A stretch of 64,000 nucleotides of DNA from Pseudidiomarina insulisalsae. Its GTDB lineage: Bacteria > Pseudomonadota > Gammaproteobacteria > Enterobacterales > Alteromonadaceae. The notes beneath the pieces are model-generated. The model was not told the DNA's origin and made no database searches. It was given only the letters and a program-made list of their open reading frames with translations. The translations under genes were made by a program, and so were the position numbers. Below are positions 8,672 to 17,310 of the stretch, piece after piece. Position 1 is the first letter of the stretch, and each line of letters starts with the position of its first letter. Location: the NCBI RefSeq assembly GCF_003987065.1, contig NZ_PIPY01000007.1:1-64000 (forward strand). The letters are read 5' to 3'.

Positions 8672-10105
8672 CTACATGCTCTGTACGTATCGGTAGAGAT
8701 CTTTCAGCAATGCCTGCTTGCGTGCGTCATTGGCATACAGCTCAGCACAATTTTCCAGTTCAATCATAAAGCTGTCGGCTGATAAACCGCGTGGTAGGGG
8801 CTCAAGCAAACGTTGCTGGCAAAACCCGCGCCAGCGCTGTAGTTCAGCGTCGGTTAGCGTGGCCGGGTAGTTGCGCGCGCGATAGCGAAACAGCATTTCG
8901 GGCAGACGGGCGTCACTGAAGTTCAGTTGTAGTGCCGCCAATTGCTGCGGCTCTGTGGCGCGAATGATGGCCATGGTGGAGCGATCCTGATCGCTGAAAA
9001 ATGCACCCGAGTAGAGCTGTAGCTCAGGGTCGCGGGGCACTTCATCAGTTGCCTGAAAGCGGGTGCTTTGGATCAGGCGCTCACGAAGCTCTGGTTGCGA
9101 GGCCAGCCACTGGGCGCGTTCAAGCATGGTAGCGAGCGGTAATTGCCAACGCTGTTGCACTGCTTCGGTAAGCACGCTGCGCGGGGCAAGAAACGGGCAA
9201 CGGTTCAGCATCAGTTGCTGCGCACCATACACGCCCCAGTGTTGCGCGGCACGCTGCTCTTTTGGCGCAAATCGACGCTCCTGTAGCGCGTCATCACTAA
9301 GATTTAGTAACTCTTTAGGGTCTTCACGCAAATTCCAGTACACCAGGGCGTTGGGATTATCCTCCTGATACCCCAGTGGCATAATGAGCGATAGGTAGCC
9401 GTTATCTGCACCGTAAAAGCCGGCCACATGCGCAACCGGTGTAAAGTTTACCAAATCAATCAGCGGCTTGAGCGCCTGCTTACGGCGAATGGAGTAGGCG
9501 TAATCAAACAGCTTGGGTTGCGCCTCGCGCAGTCGTTTCGCCATGGCGATGGTTGCGTAAACATCGGCCATTGCGTCATGGGCCTGACCATGCTCAATGT
9601 TATTGGCAGCGGTTAAATGCTCCAGTCGCATGCTGGCTTGGCCGGCCTCATTTGTGGGCCACTGAATGCCTTCCGGGCGCAATGCGTAGCAGGCACGTAC
9701 CACGTCAATCAGATCCCAGCGGGAATTATTGTGTTGCCAGGTATGGGCGTAGGGATCAATAAAATTACGGTAAAACAGGTGTCGTGTGACCTCATCGTCG
9801 AAGTTCACCGAGTTATAGCCGACGATGGTGGTATGGGGGGTACTGAACTCCGCCGCAATCTTGCCGGCAAAGCTGGTCTCATTCATACCCTGCGCGAGCG
9901 CGTGCTGGGGCGTGATGCCGGTAATCAGCACTGCTTGCGGATGCGGCAGAAAATCGGGCGTCGGCTGGCTGTAAATTGTTAAGGGCCGACCAATGGGATT
10001 GAGCTCCATATCGGTGCGCAATCCGGCGAATTGTGCCGGACGGTCGACCTGAGGCTGCGCGCCCCAGGTTTCATAGTCATGCCAGTAAAAGGTTTCTTGT
10101 GTCAT
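8672..10105 (-). CDS. sbcB: Exodeoxyribonuclease I
   Basis: Exonuclease I digests single-stranded DNA from the 3' end and acts in recombination and mismatch repair. From the ATG at 10105 the protein is 477 residues, close to the 475 of E. coli; the frame is open a further 43 codons upstream, but those residues have no family likeness. The DEDDh exonuclease motif I is seen as HDYETWG (D10, E12). Other motifs are VGYNSVNFDDEVTRHLFYRN, and the ExoIII segment HDAMADVYATI with its catalytic His and Asp. The SH3-like and C-terminal helical parts follow to the end. It is divergent from the isoaspartyl peptidase gene and is followed at once by the GMC oxidoreductase. Confidence 0.95.
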   Translation of the reverse strand: MTQETFYWHDYETWGAQPQVDRPAQFAGLRTDMELNPIGRPLTIYSQPTPDFLPHPQAVLITGITPQHALAQGMNETSFAGKIAAEFSTPHTTIVGYNSVNFDDEVTRHLFYRNFIDPYAHTWQHNNSRWDLIDVVRACYALRPEGIQWPTNEAGQASMRLEHLTAANNIEHGQAHDAMADVYATIAMAKRLREAQPKLFDYAYSIRRKQALKPLIDLVNFTPVAHVAGFYGADNGYLSLIMPLGYQEDNPNALVYWNLREDPKELLNLSDDALQERRFAPKEQRAAQHWGVYGAQQLMLNRCPFLAPRSVLTEAVQQRWQLPLATMLERAQWLASQPELRERLIQSTRFQATDEVPRDPELQLYSGAFFSDQDRSTMAIIRATEPQQLAALQLNFSDARLPEMLFRYRARNYPATLTDAELQRWRGFCQQRLLEPLPRGLSADSFMIELENCAELYANDARKQALLKDLYRYVQSM

Positions 10106-10260
10106 GTAAGGGATTAATTGCGTTGACAATGTTGTCTTGCAGACTACCTGAATGCGGTCACTGCCGCAATTGCTGCGCTCAGTGAAATCATCTGCACTGG
10201 CGACTAAAAGGGAAGCGTGGCACGATAGCAGCACTCGTAATAAAAACAGGAACTAAAAAA

Positions 10261-11301
10261 ATGAACTACTTAGCTGCTATGACCGGTGCGCTGGCGCTGG
10301 TGATGTCGACCGCCGGTTGCACTACCGACGAGCAAAAAACGAATCAGAGCAACAATGCTCAGGCGCCATTTTCCATTGCGATTCACGGCGGTGCCGGCAC
10401 CATTACCCGGGCTGATTTAAGCGCTGAACAAGAAGCGGCATATAAAGCCAAGCTGACCGAAGCGCTGAATGCCGGCCATGCCATTCTGGCTGCAGGCGGA
10501 ACAAGTATGGATGCGGTGATTGCCGCCGTGCAGATTATGGAAGCGTCACCGCTTTTCAACTCTGGGCGCGGCGCGGTTTATACCTTTGATGGTGAGCATG
10601 AGCTCGATGCCTCGATCATGAATGGTGAAAACCTGCAAGCCGGTGCGGTCGCCGGCGTTAAAACCGTGAAAAGCCCAATCGCGCTGGCACGTGCGGTCAT
10701 GGAAGAATCGGTGCACGTTATGCTAAGCGGCGAAGGTGCAGAACAGTTCGCCAAAGAGCAAGGCCTGGAACTGGTCGACAACAGTTACTTCAATACCGAG
10801 CGACGCTTTGAGCAGCTGCAGCGGGCAAAAGAAAAGCTCGGTGTGGCCGACAAGCAGGCATATCTTGCGCTCGATGAAAAATATAAATACGGCACTGTAG
10901 GCGCGGTGGCGTTGGATCAGTCAGGAAATCTTGCCGCCGCAACCTCAACCGGCGGTATGACTGCCAAGCGTTATGGTCGTATTGGCGACTCACCGATTAT
11001 TGGTGCAGGTACCTGGGCCGATAACGCCAGCTGTGCGGTCTCTGCGACCGGTCACGGTGAGTACTTTATCCGTTATCACGTTGCCGCCGATATCTGTAGC
11101 CGGGTGAAATACCTGGATCAGTCCATCACTGAAGCCGGCGACACAGTCATTCATGACGTTTTACTGCCCGCAGGCGGCACCGGTGGCGTGATTATTGTCG
11201 ATGGTGAAGGTAATGTAGCCATGCCATTTAATACCGAAGGCATGTACCGCGCCAGCCGCGTGGGTAATGGTGAAGTTGAGGTTGCTATTTACAAAGATTG
11301 A
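10261..11301 (+). CDS. Isoaspartyl peptidase/L-asparaginase, lipoprotein form
   Basis: A 346-residue Ntn-hydrolase of the IaaA (plant-type asparaginase) family. It removes isoaspartyl residues from dipeptides and hydrolyses asparagine, and matures by self-cleavage before a Thr. The predicted cleavage site is G211/T212 in KYGTVGAVALD. Other family motifs are IHGGAGTI, LFNSGRGAVYT and STGGMTAKRYGRIGDSP. Unlike cytoplasmic family members it starts with a lipoprotein signal whose lipobox is STAGC (Cys20), followed by a Q/N-rich linker, so it should be anchored in the envelope. The start has AGGA 9 bases upstream. It is probably used to recover amino acids from extracellular peptides (inference). 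Confidence 0.88.
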   Translation: MNYLAAMTGALALVMSTAGCTTDEQKTNQSNNAQAPFSIAIHGGAGTITRADLSAEQEAAYKAKLTEALNAGHAILAAGGTSMDAVIAAVQIMEASPLFNSGRGAVYTFDGEHELDASIMNGENLQAGAVAGVKTVKSPIALARAVMEESVHVMLSGEGAEQFAKEQGLELVDNSYFNTERRFEQLQRAKEKLGVADKQAYLALDEKYKYGTVGAVALDQSGNLAAATSTGGMTAKRYGRIGDSPIIGAGTWADNASCAVSATGHGEYFIRYHVAADICSRVKYLDQSITEAGDTVIHDVLLPAGGTGGVIIVDGEGNVAMPFNTEGMYRASRVGNGEVEVAIYKD

Positions 11302-11343
11302 CTATACTTATCTTTAAGCGAATCAACTTGTTGAGGTAGTGCT

Positions 11344-11766
11344 ATGAATTCGATGAAAGTTGCTGATTTTATGCATCGCAGACCCGTGGTCTTCACCGAA
11401 GAGCTGCCGATTGAAGCCGCCGTTGAGCGGCTATTACAATCGCACCAGCGCGGCGGACCTGTGGTGGATAAAGATCGTAAGGTCATTGGCTTTTTATCGG
11501 AGCAGGATTGCCTCGCCGCGATGCTGTGCGATACCTATCACAAAGAAATGTCGGCCAATGTGGCCGACTGTATGTTCCGCGGCGACGTCCTCTGTGTCTT
11601 CGCCGAAGATTCAATTACTGATCTGGCGCAGCGCATGGACGCAAAAAAGCCCAAAGTCTATCCGGTGCTTGACGATTCCACCCGGCAACTGGTCGGGGTG
11701 ATCAGCCGCACCGATGTTCTGGGGGCTATCGACAGTTACTTTCAGGATTCCTACCGGCGACGTTAA
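11344..11766 (+). CDS. Two-CBS-domain protein
   Basis: A 140-residue protein made of a tandem CBS pair (about residues 5-60 and 72-135; VADFMHRRPVVF... GGPVVDKDRKVIGFLSEQDCL and ADCMFRGDVLCV... YPVLDDSTRQLVGVISRTDVL). Such stand-alone Bateman modules bind adenine nucleotides and regulate partner proteins, but the partner cannot be told here. GAGGT lies 6 bases before the ATG. It sits 42 bp after the asparaginase-like gene on the same strand. Confidence 0.85.
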   Translation: MNSMKVADFMHRRPVVFTEELPIEAAVERLLQSHQRGGPVVDKDRKVIGFLSEQDCLAAMLCDTYHKEMSANVADCMFRGDVLCVFAEDSITDLAQRMDAKKPKVYPVLDDSTRQLVGVISRTDVLGAIDSYFQDSYRRR

Positions 11767-11823
11767 CAAGCGTCGCCAGCACTGCTAAACTAACGCTTTC
11801 CTTGCAGTAAATTAGGACAGGGC

Positions 11824-14800
11824 GTGCAGACAAGCATTCAGTTTCCCAGCGAATTGCCGGTAGTTCAGGCAAAAGATGAAATACAGCAGGCAATTCGTGA
11901 TCATCAGGTGATTATCGTAGCCGGTGAAACCGGCTCCGGTAAAACCACCCAGCTGCCGAAAATGTTGCTTGAGCTCGGCTACGGACGCCATGAAGAGGGT
12001 ACGCTGATTGGCCATACCCAGCCGCGTCGTTTGGCTGCGCGCAGTGTCGCGCAACGGATTGCCGATGAGTTGCAGACGCCGCTGGGCGAGAAGGTTGGCT
12101 TTAAAGTACGCTTTCAGGACCAAACTGCGCCAACTACGGCGATTAAGCTGGTGACCGATGGTATGTTACTGGCCGAGCTGCAAAACGATCGGTTGTTACG
12201 CAAGTACGACGCGCTGATTATTGATGAGGCGCATGAACGCAGCCTGAATATCGACTTTTTGTTGGGTGTGATCGCAAAAATTCTGCCCAAGCGTCCGGAT
12301 CTTAAACTTATTATCACCTCAGCGACCATTGAAACCGAGCGCTTTGCCCGGCATTTTGGCGACGCACCGATCATTTCCGTCAGTGGCCGAACCTACCCGG
12401 TCGAAGTGCGTTACCGACCGCTTGAGGGCGACGATGATAGCGGTGACGTGGTACAGGGGGTGTGTGATGCGGTGCAGGAGCTTTACCGCGAGCCGGGAGG
12501 CGATATTCTGGTATTTGCTTCGGGTGAGCGTGAGATCCGCGATTTTGCCGAAGCTCTGGGCGAACTCGATTTAGTAGATACCGAATTACTACCGCTATTC
12601 GCACGGCTTTCATCGGCCGAGCAGAATCGGGTGTTTCAAAGTCATCGTCAGCGGCGCATTGTGATTGCTACCAACGTTGCTGAAACCTCACTGACAGTGC
12701 CCGGTATCCGCTATGTGGTCGATCCGGGAACCGCGCGTATCAGCCGTTACAGTTATCGCACCAAAGTACAGCGCCTGCCCATAGAGAAAGTCTCTCAGGC
12801 CAGTGCCAACCAACGCATGGGGCGTTGTGGACGCGTTGCGCCGGGTATCTGTATCCGTCTTTACAGTGAAGAGGACTTTTTACAGCGCCCCGAATACACT
12901 GAGCCTGAAATTTTACGGACCAATCTGGCGGCCGTTATTTTGCAGATGACCGCGGCAAAACTGGGTGATATCCGCAAGTTTCCGTTTATTGATCGGCCCG
13001 ATGAGCGTTTTGTGAAAGACGGCATGAACCTGTTACAGGAATTGCATGCACTCAAGAGCGCCGGCCAGCGGCGACGTAAAAAAGGCGCTCCGACCGGTCC
13101 GCAACTCACCCAATTAGGTCGCCAGCTGGCGCAACTACCCATCGACCCGCGGCTAGCGCGCATGGTGTTGGCGGCGCGTGATTTTGGCTGTATTCGCGAA
13201 GTGATGGTGATTACTGCGGCATTGAGTATTCAGGATCCACGCGAGCGTCCGCAGCAGGGGCGCCAGAAAGCTGATGAGATGCATCAGCGTTTTCATGATA
13301 AGGATTCTGACTTTATCAGTTACCTCAAGCTTTGGGATTACCTGGGCGAAAAGCAAAAGGAATTATCAAAGTCACAGTTCCGTAAACAGTTAAAATCTGA
13401 GTTTCTGCACTTTTTGCGCGTCCGCGAATGGCAGGACGTTTACAGCCAGATCAGACAAACGGTGCGTGGTTTAGGTTTCAGTATTAATCAGGAACCTGCC
13501 AGCTATGAGGCCGTGCATCGGGCGCTATTGACCGGCTTGTTGTCGCACCTGGGGAATAAGCAGGAAGGGCATGAGTTTCTGGGCGCGCGTAACCGCAAAT
13601 TCTATGTTTTTCCGGGTTCTGGTTTATTTAAAAAAACACCCAAATGGGTGATGGCGGCAGAACTGGTCGAGACCAGTCGCTTATTTGCCCGGGTGAACGC
13701 GCGGATTGAACCTGAGTGGGTTGAGCCAGCGGCGCAGCACCTGGTGAAGCGTAATTACTTTGAGCCACATTTTGCTAAGAAGTCAGGCTCGGTAGTCGCC
13801 GATGAACAGGTGACGCTGTACGGTTTAATTATCGTCCCCCGGCGACGGGTACAGTACGGTCCTGTGGATCCGGTAGCAGCACGGGAAATTTTTATCCGCG
13901 AGGCGCTGGTAAATGCGCAGTTGAAACGGCAACTGCCATTTATTCAGCATAATCAGGCACTGATTGCCGACATTCGTGAACTGGAAGAGAAGTCGCGCCG
14001 GCGTGATATTCTGGTGGATGATGAGGCACTGTACCAGGCCTACGACGCGCATATTCCTGCGGGCATTTATAACGAGCAGTTACTAGCCGGCTGGTGGCAT
14101 AAAGCCGCGAAAGAGCAACCGAAGCTCTTGTTTTTTAAGCGACAGGACTTAATGGCCCAAGCCGCCGAGCATGTCACAGAACTGGAGTATCCTGATAACT
14201 GGCAACAGGGAGATTTCCGCTTACCGTTAAGCTACCATTTCGAGCCTGGCGATCCGCGTGATGGCGTGGCGGTACATATTCCGCTGACATTGGTCAATCA
14301 GATTGAACCACTTGGCTTTGACTGGCAGGTACCGGCATTGCGGGAACAGTTGGTGGTGCATTGGATCAAGTCACTGCCGAAGTCATTGCGGCGGCATTTT
14401 GTGCCAGCCCCGAACTACGCTCAGGCATTTTTAGCTGATACCGGCGCGAAAGAGGCGTTGCAGCGACCCTTGCTGGACTCCCTCAGTGATAAATTACGTC
14501 GGATGTCCGGTGTGACCGTGCCGGAAGACGCCTGGGACGCCAGCCAGATCCCTGACTATCTTAAAATGCGCTTTGTCATTGAAGATGAAAATGGCAAAGC
14601 GGTGGCTGAAAGCCGTGACCTTGAGGCGCTGCAGCATCAGTTACAGGGGCGGGTGCAGCATGCCTTGCGTAAAGCCGTGGCCGAACAACCGAAAGCAAAA
14701 GAGGCCACCGACTGGCAATTTGGTAGCTTGCCGGAGGTGCGTGAACGTGAGCAACGTGGTTATTCGGTAAAAGCCTATCCGGCGCTTGAAGTGGCGGGAG

Positions 14801-15552
14801 AAGGCGTGCATGAAACTTTGTTTGATCGTCCCGAGCAAGCAGCCGCTGCCCATCAGCGCGCGTTGCGTAAACTGCTGCAGTTGCAGCTTCCTTCGCCGGT
14901 ACGCTATCTGCAACAGAGCCTGTCAAATAAGGCCAAGCTGGCGATGTATTACAATCCCTGGGGTAAGGTGGACGCGCTGATTGAAGATTGTATTGATGCC
15001 GCGCTAGATGAACTTATCGCAGCACAGCCGATTCGAAATGCAGCAACCTTTCAACGCGTAAGTGATCATGCCCGCGCCGAGCTCAATGAGCGGGTGACGG
15101 CGATTGCCCGGCAGGTAGAGCCGTGTTTGGTCCTCACGCAAAAGATCCGCAAGCAGTTGAAAGGCTCGGTACCGCTCGATCAAATTCAGGCCCACGGCGA
15201 CATCAAGACGCAACTGGACGGCTTGGTTTACCCGGGTTTTGTCAGTGCTTCAGGAGCAGCGCGGTTACCCGACATTGAACGGTACTTACGGGCAATTGAA
15301 CGGCGACTGGAGAAGTTACCGGTGGATCCCAACCGTGATCGTTTGCATACGCTGACATTAGAGAAGTTGGAACGACAGTATCAGGAGGTGTTGGGTAAGT
15401 GGCCGAAAAGCCAGCCCTATACGGATGATTTGATCGAGATTCGCTGGATGTTAGAAGAGTTGCGGGTGAGTTTTTTTGCCCAGCAACTGGGAACCCGCTA
15501 TCCCATTTCGGAAAAGCGGGTTCAACAGGCATTAAGCGGCGTAAAGCCCTAA
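11824..15552 (+). CDS. hrpA: ATP-dependent RNA helicase HrpA
   Basis: A DEAH-box helicase of 1242 residues, slightly shorter than the 1300-residue E. coli protein because the N-terminal extension is missing. In E. coli HrpA is linked to processing of fimbrial mRNA and to rescue of collided ribosomes. The Walker A is GETGSGKTT (34-42) and the DEAH box is at 134-137 (IIDEAHERS), followed by SATIETERF and the QRMGRCGR motif VI. After the helicase core come the HA2/OB domains and the long DUF3418 C-terminal region typical of HrpA. The start is a GTG at 11824 with AGGACAGG upstream; no earlier start is supported. The last 21 bp overlap the 3' end of the converging grxA gene. Confidence 0.95.
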   Translation: MQTSIQFPSELPVVQAKDEIQQAIRDHQVIIVAGETGSGKTTQLPKMLLELGYGRHEEGTLIGHTQPRRLAARSVAQRIADELQTPLGEKVGFKVRFQDQTAPTTAIKLVTDGMLLAELQNDRLLRKYDALIIDEAHERSLNIDFLLGVIAKILPKRPDLKLIITSATIETERFARHFGDAPIISVSGRTYPVEVRYRPLEGDDDSGDVVQGVCDAVQELYREPGGDILVFASGEREIRDFAEALGELDLVDTELLPLFARLSSAEQNRVFQSHRQRRIVIATNVAETSLTVPGIRYVVDPGTARISRYSYRTKVQRLPIEKVSQASANQRMGRCGRVAPGICIRLYSEEDFLQRPEYTEPEILRTNLAAVILQMTAAKLGDIRKFPFIDRPDERFVKDGMNLLQELHALKSAGQRRRKKGAPTGPQLTQLGRQLAQLPIDPRLARMVLAARDFGCIREVMVITAALSIQDPRERPQQGRQKADEMHQRFHDKDSDFISYLKLWDYLGEKQKELSKSQFRKQLKSEFLHFLRVREWQDVYSQIRQTVRGLGFSINQEPASYEAVHRALLTGLLSHLGNKQEGHEFLGARNRKFYVFPGSGLFKKTPKWVMAAELVETSRLFARVNARIEPEWVEPAAQHLVKRNYFEPHFAKKSGSVVADEQVTLYGLIIVPRRRVQYGPVDPVAAREIFIREALVNAQLKRQLPFIQHNQALIADIRELEEKSRRRDILVDDEALYQAYDAHIPAGIYNEQLLAGWWHKAAKEQPKLLFFKRQDLMAQAAEHVTELEYPDNWQQGDFRLPLSYHFEPGDPRDGVAVHIPLTLVNQIEPLGFDWQVPALREQLVVHWIKSLPKSLRRHFVPAPNYAQAFLADTGAKEALQRPLLDSLSDKLRRMSGVTVPEDAWDASQIPDYLKMRFVIEDENGKAVAESRDLEALQHQLQGRVQHALRKAVAEQPKAKEATDWQFGSLPEVREREQRGYSVKAYPALEVAGEGVHETLFDRPEQAAAAHQRALRKLLQLQLPSPVRYLQQSLSNKAKLAMYYNPWGKVDALIEDCIDAALDELIAAQPIRNAATFQRVSDHARAELNERVTAIARQVEPCLVLTQKIRKQLKGSVPLDQIQAHGDIKTQLDGLVYPGFVSASGAARLPDIERYLRAIERRLEKLPVDPNRDRLHTLTLEKLERQYQEVLGKWPKSQPYTDDLIEIRWMLEELRVSFFAQQLGTRYPISEKRVQQALSGVKP

Positions 15553-15798
15553 GTTCTCACGCGCATAGGCTTCAAACTCAGTGCAGCCACCAATGTGCTG
15601 CTCGTCGATGAAAACCTGCGGTACCGTCAATACGGGCGCGCCAACGGTTTTCTCGAGGTCCGCTTTGGTAATGCCTTCTTCGTGCATGTCGATGTAACGA
15701 AATTCGAAATCGTCACGCTCTTCAGTGAGTTTCTCGGCGATTTGCTTTGCACGAACACAGAATGGACAACCCGGGCGGCCAAAAATTACTGTAAACAT
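15532..15798 (-). CDS. grxA: Glutaredoxin 1 type
   Basis: An 88-residue glutaredoxin starting MFTVIFGRPGCPFC. The active site is CPFC (11-14), and TVPQVFIDEQHIGG is the cis-Pro and glutathione-binding region. GrxA-type glutaredoxins use glutathione to reduce proteins, notably class Ia ribonucleotide reductase, whose genes lie just beyond yfaE on the same strand. The start at 15798 is preferred over the in-frame start 12 nt upstream because it matches the family N-terminus. Its 3' end overlaps hrpA by 21 bp. Confidence 0.9.
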   Translation of the reverse strand: MFTVIFGRPGCPFCVRAKQIAEKLTEERDDFEFRYIDMHEEGITKADLEKTVGAPVLTVPQVFIDEQHIGGCTEFEAYARENLGLYAA

Positions 15799-15896
15799 TG
15801 TTTCTCCCACATTTGAAAATCTACAGGGACTATTCTGCCTGAAACGCTCGAGGAGTGCTAATGATCTTGCCCGATCGGGGGTATCGGTTTAATCGA

Positions 15897-16157
15897 TTAA
15901 TGTTCGATATCTAAATCGGATGCAGGAATGCAACAACAGGCCAGGCATTCACCCGGACGGACAATCGCCAACGGCTCGTTAATGTAGTCGATTTCGCCTT
16001 GTTTCACCTGCGTCCGACAGGCGCCACAAAAGCCATCGCGACAGTGATAGCGGGTTTCGATGCCGGCGGCTTCCATTGCTTCAAGCAATGAGCCTGCGGA
16101 TGGATCAACGGTCAGCTCATGCTGACCGTTGACGCGAACTTTGAAGGTTTTGCTCAT
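15897..16157 (-). CDS. yfaE: 2Fe-2S ferredoxin, ribonucleotide reductase maintenance
   Basis: An 86-residue plant-type ferredoxin. The cluster ligands are CRDGFCGAC followed about 30 residues later by CLACC. YfaE donates electrons to restore the diferric tyrosyl radical cofactor of NrdB. Here it lies 5 bp downstream of nrdB in the same operon, as in E. coli. Confidence 0.93.
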   Translation of the reverse strand: MSKTFKVRVNGQHELTVDPSAGSLLEAMEAAGIETRYHCRDGFCGACRTQVKQGEIDYINEPLAIVRPGECLACCCIPASDLDIEH

Positions 16158-16162
16158 TGGCT

Positions 16163-17293
16163 TTACAGCTCGAAGTCTCCCAAATCTGAAGCACTGACTG
16201 AGCTGTCGATTTGACCCACAAGGTACGAGGTGATCTCAGCTTCTTGCGGTGCGACCTGAACGTTGTCTGAAACAAGGTATTTGTTCATCCAGGGCAGGGG
16301 ATTGTTACGTTGCTTGAACGGCGCGTCAAAGCCAATGGCTTCCATGCGCATGTTGGCAATGTATTCCACGTACTGGCACAAAATTTCCTCATTAAGACCT
16401 ATCATTGAACCATGTCGGAATAGGTAGTGCGCCCACTCTTTTTCCTGTTCGACGGCCTTCATAAAGATTGCCAGTGCTTCTTCGCGTAGCTCTTCAGCAA
16501 TTTCTTTCATCTCCGGATCGTCTTTGCCGTATTGCCAGAGATTAAGAATGTTCTGTGTGGAAACCAGATGAAGGTTCTCGTCACGTGCAATCAAACGGAT
16601 GATTTTCGAGTTACCTTCCATTAAATCACGCTCAGCAAAAGCGAAAGTACAGGCAAAGCTGACATAAAAGCGAATGGCTTCCAGGGCATTGACCGAGTTA
16701 ATGCATAAGAACAGCTTTTTCTTGAGCTCGCGCATGGTGACGTGATGCACTTCACCGTCGACTTCAATGTCGCCTTCACCATGGGTTTGCCAGAGCTGGG
16801 TGTAGAAGATCAAGTCATCATAATATTTCGAGATGTCATTCGCGCGCTTTTGAATTTCTTCGTTAATCACGATGTCTTCGAACACCTGACTGGGGTCGGT
16901 GAACAGATTACGTAAGATATGCGTGTACGAGCGTGAGTGAATGGTCTCAAAAAACGACCAGGTTTCAATCCAGGTTTCCAGCTCCGGAATGGATACGATC
17001 GGCAGCAAAGCAATATTCGGGCTGCGGCCTTGTACCGAGTCCAGCAGCGTCTGATATTTCAGGTTCGAGATGAAGATATGCTTCTCGCTGTCGGTCAGCC
17101 CCTGAAAGTCAACGCGATCGCGGCTGACATCGACTTCTTCCGGTCGCCAGAAAAAACTGATTTGTTTTTCAATGAGCTTTTCAAAAACACTGTGCTTTTG
17201 CTGATCATAACGCGCTACGTTCACCGAGTTACCAAAAAACATAGGCTCATGCAGAGGGTTGATCTGATTTTTATTAAAGGTTGAATAACTCAT
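16163..17293 (-). CDS. nrdB: Ribonucleoside-diphosphate reductase class Ia, beta subunit
   Basis: A 376-residue R2 protein that carries the diiron-tyrosyl radical needed to start reduction of ribonucleotides in NrdA. The radical Tyr is predicted to be Y123 in [11 protein letters not shown]. Iron ligands are visible in [19 protein letters not shown] and in [10 protein letters not shown]. The C-terminal tail ends SDLGDFEL, which docks to NrdA. It lies 17 bp after nrdA and 5 bp before yfaE. Confidence 0.96.
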   Translation of the reverse strand: MSYSTFNKNQINPLHEPMFFGNSVNVARYDQQKHSVFEKLIEKQISFFWRPEEVDVSRDRVDFQGLTDSEKHIFISNLKYQTLLDSVQGRSPNIALLPIVSIPELETWIETWSFFETIHSRSYTHILRNLFTDPSQVFEDIVINEEIQKRANDISKYYDDLIFYTQLWQTHGEGDIEVDGEVHHVTMRELKKKLFLCINSVNALEAIRFYVSFACTFAFAERDLMEGNSKIIRLIARDENLHLVSTQNILNLWQYGKDDPEMKEIAEELREEALAIFMKAVEQEKEWAHYLFRHGSMIGLNEEILCQYVEYIANMRMEAIGFDAPFKQRNNPLPWMNKYLVSDNVQVAPQEAEITSYLVGQIDSSVSASDLGDFEL

Positions 17294-17310
17294 GTTGTTA
17301 GCGCCTTTTT

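Noticed and set aside
15861-15900. Short palindromes (CCCGATCGGG and TTAATCGATTAA) after yfaE as an operator or terminator
   Set aside because: They are short, lack a T-run, and one covers the yfaE stop codon; chance is likely.
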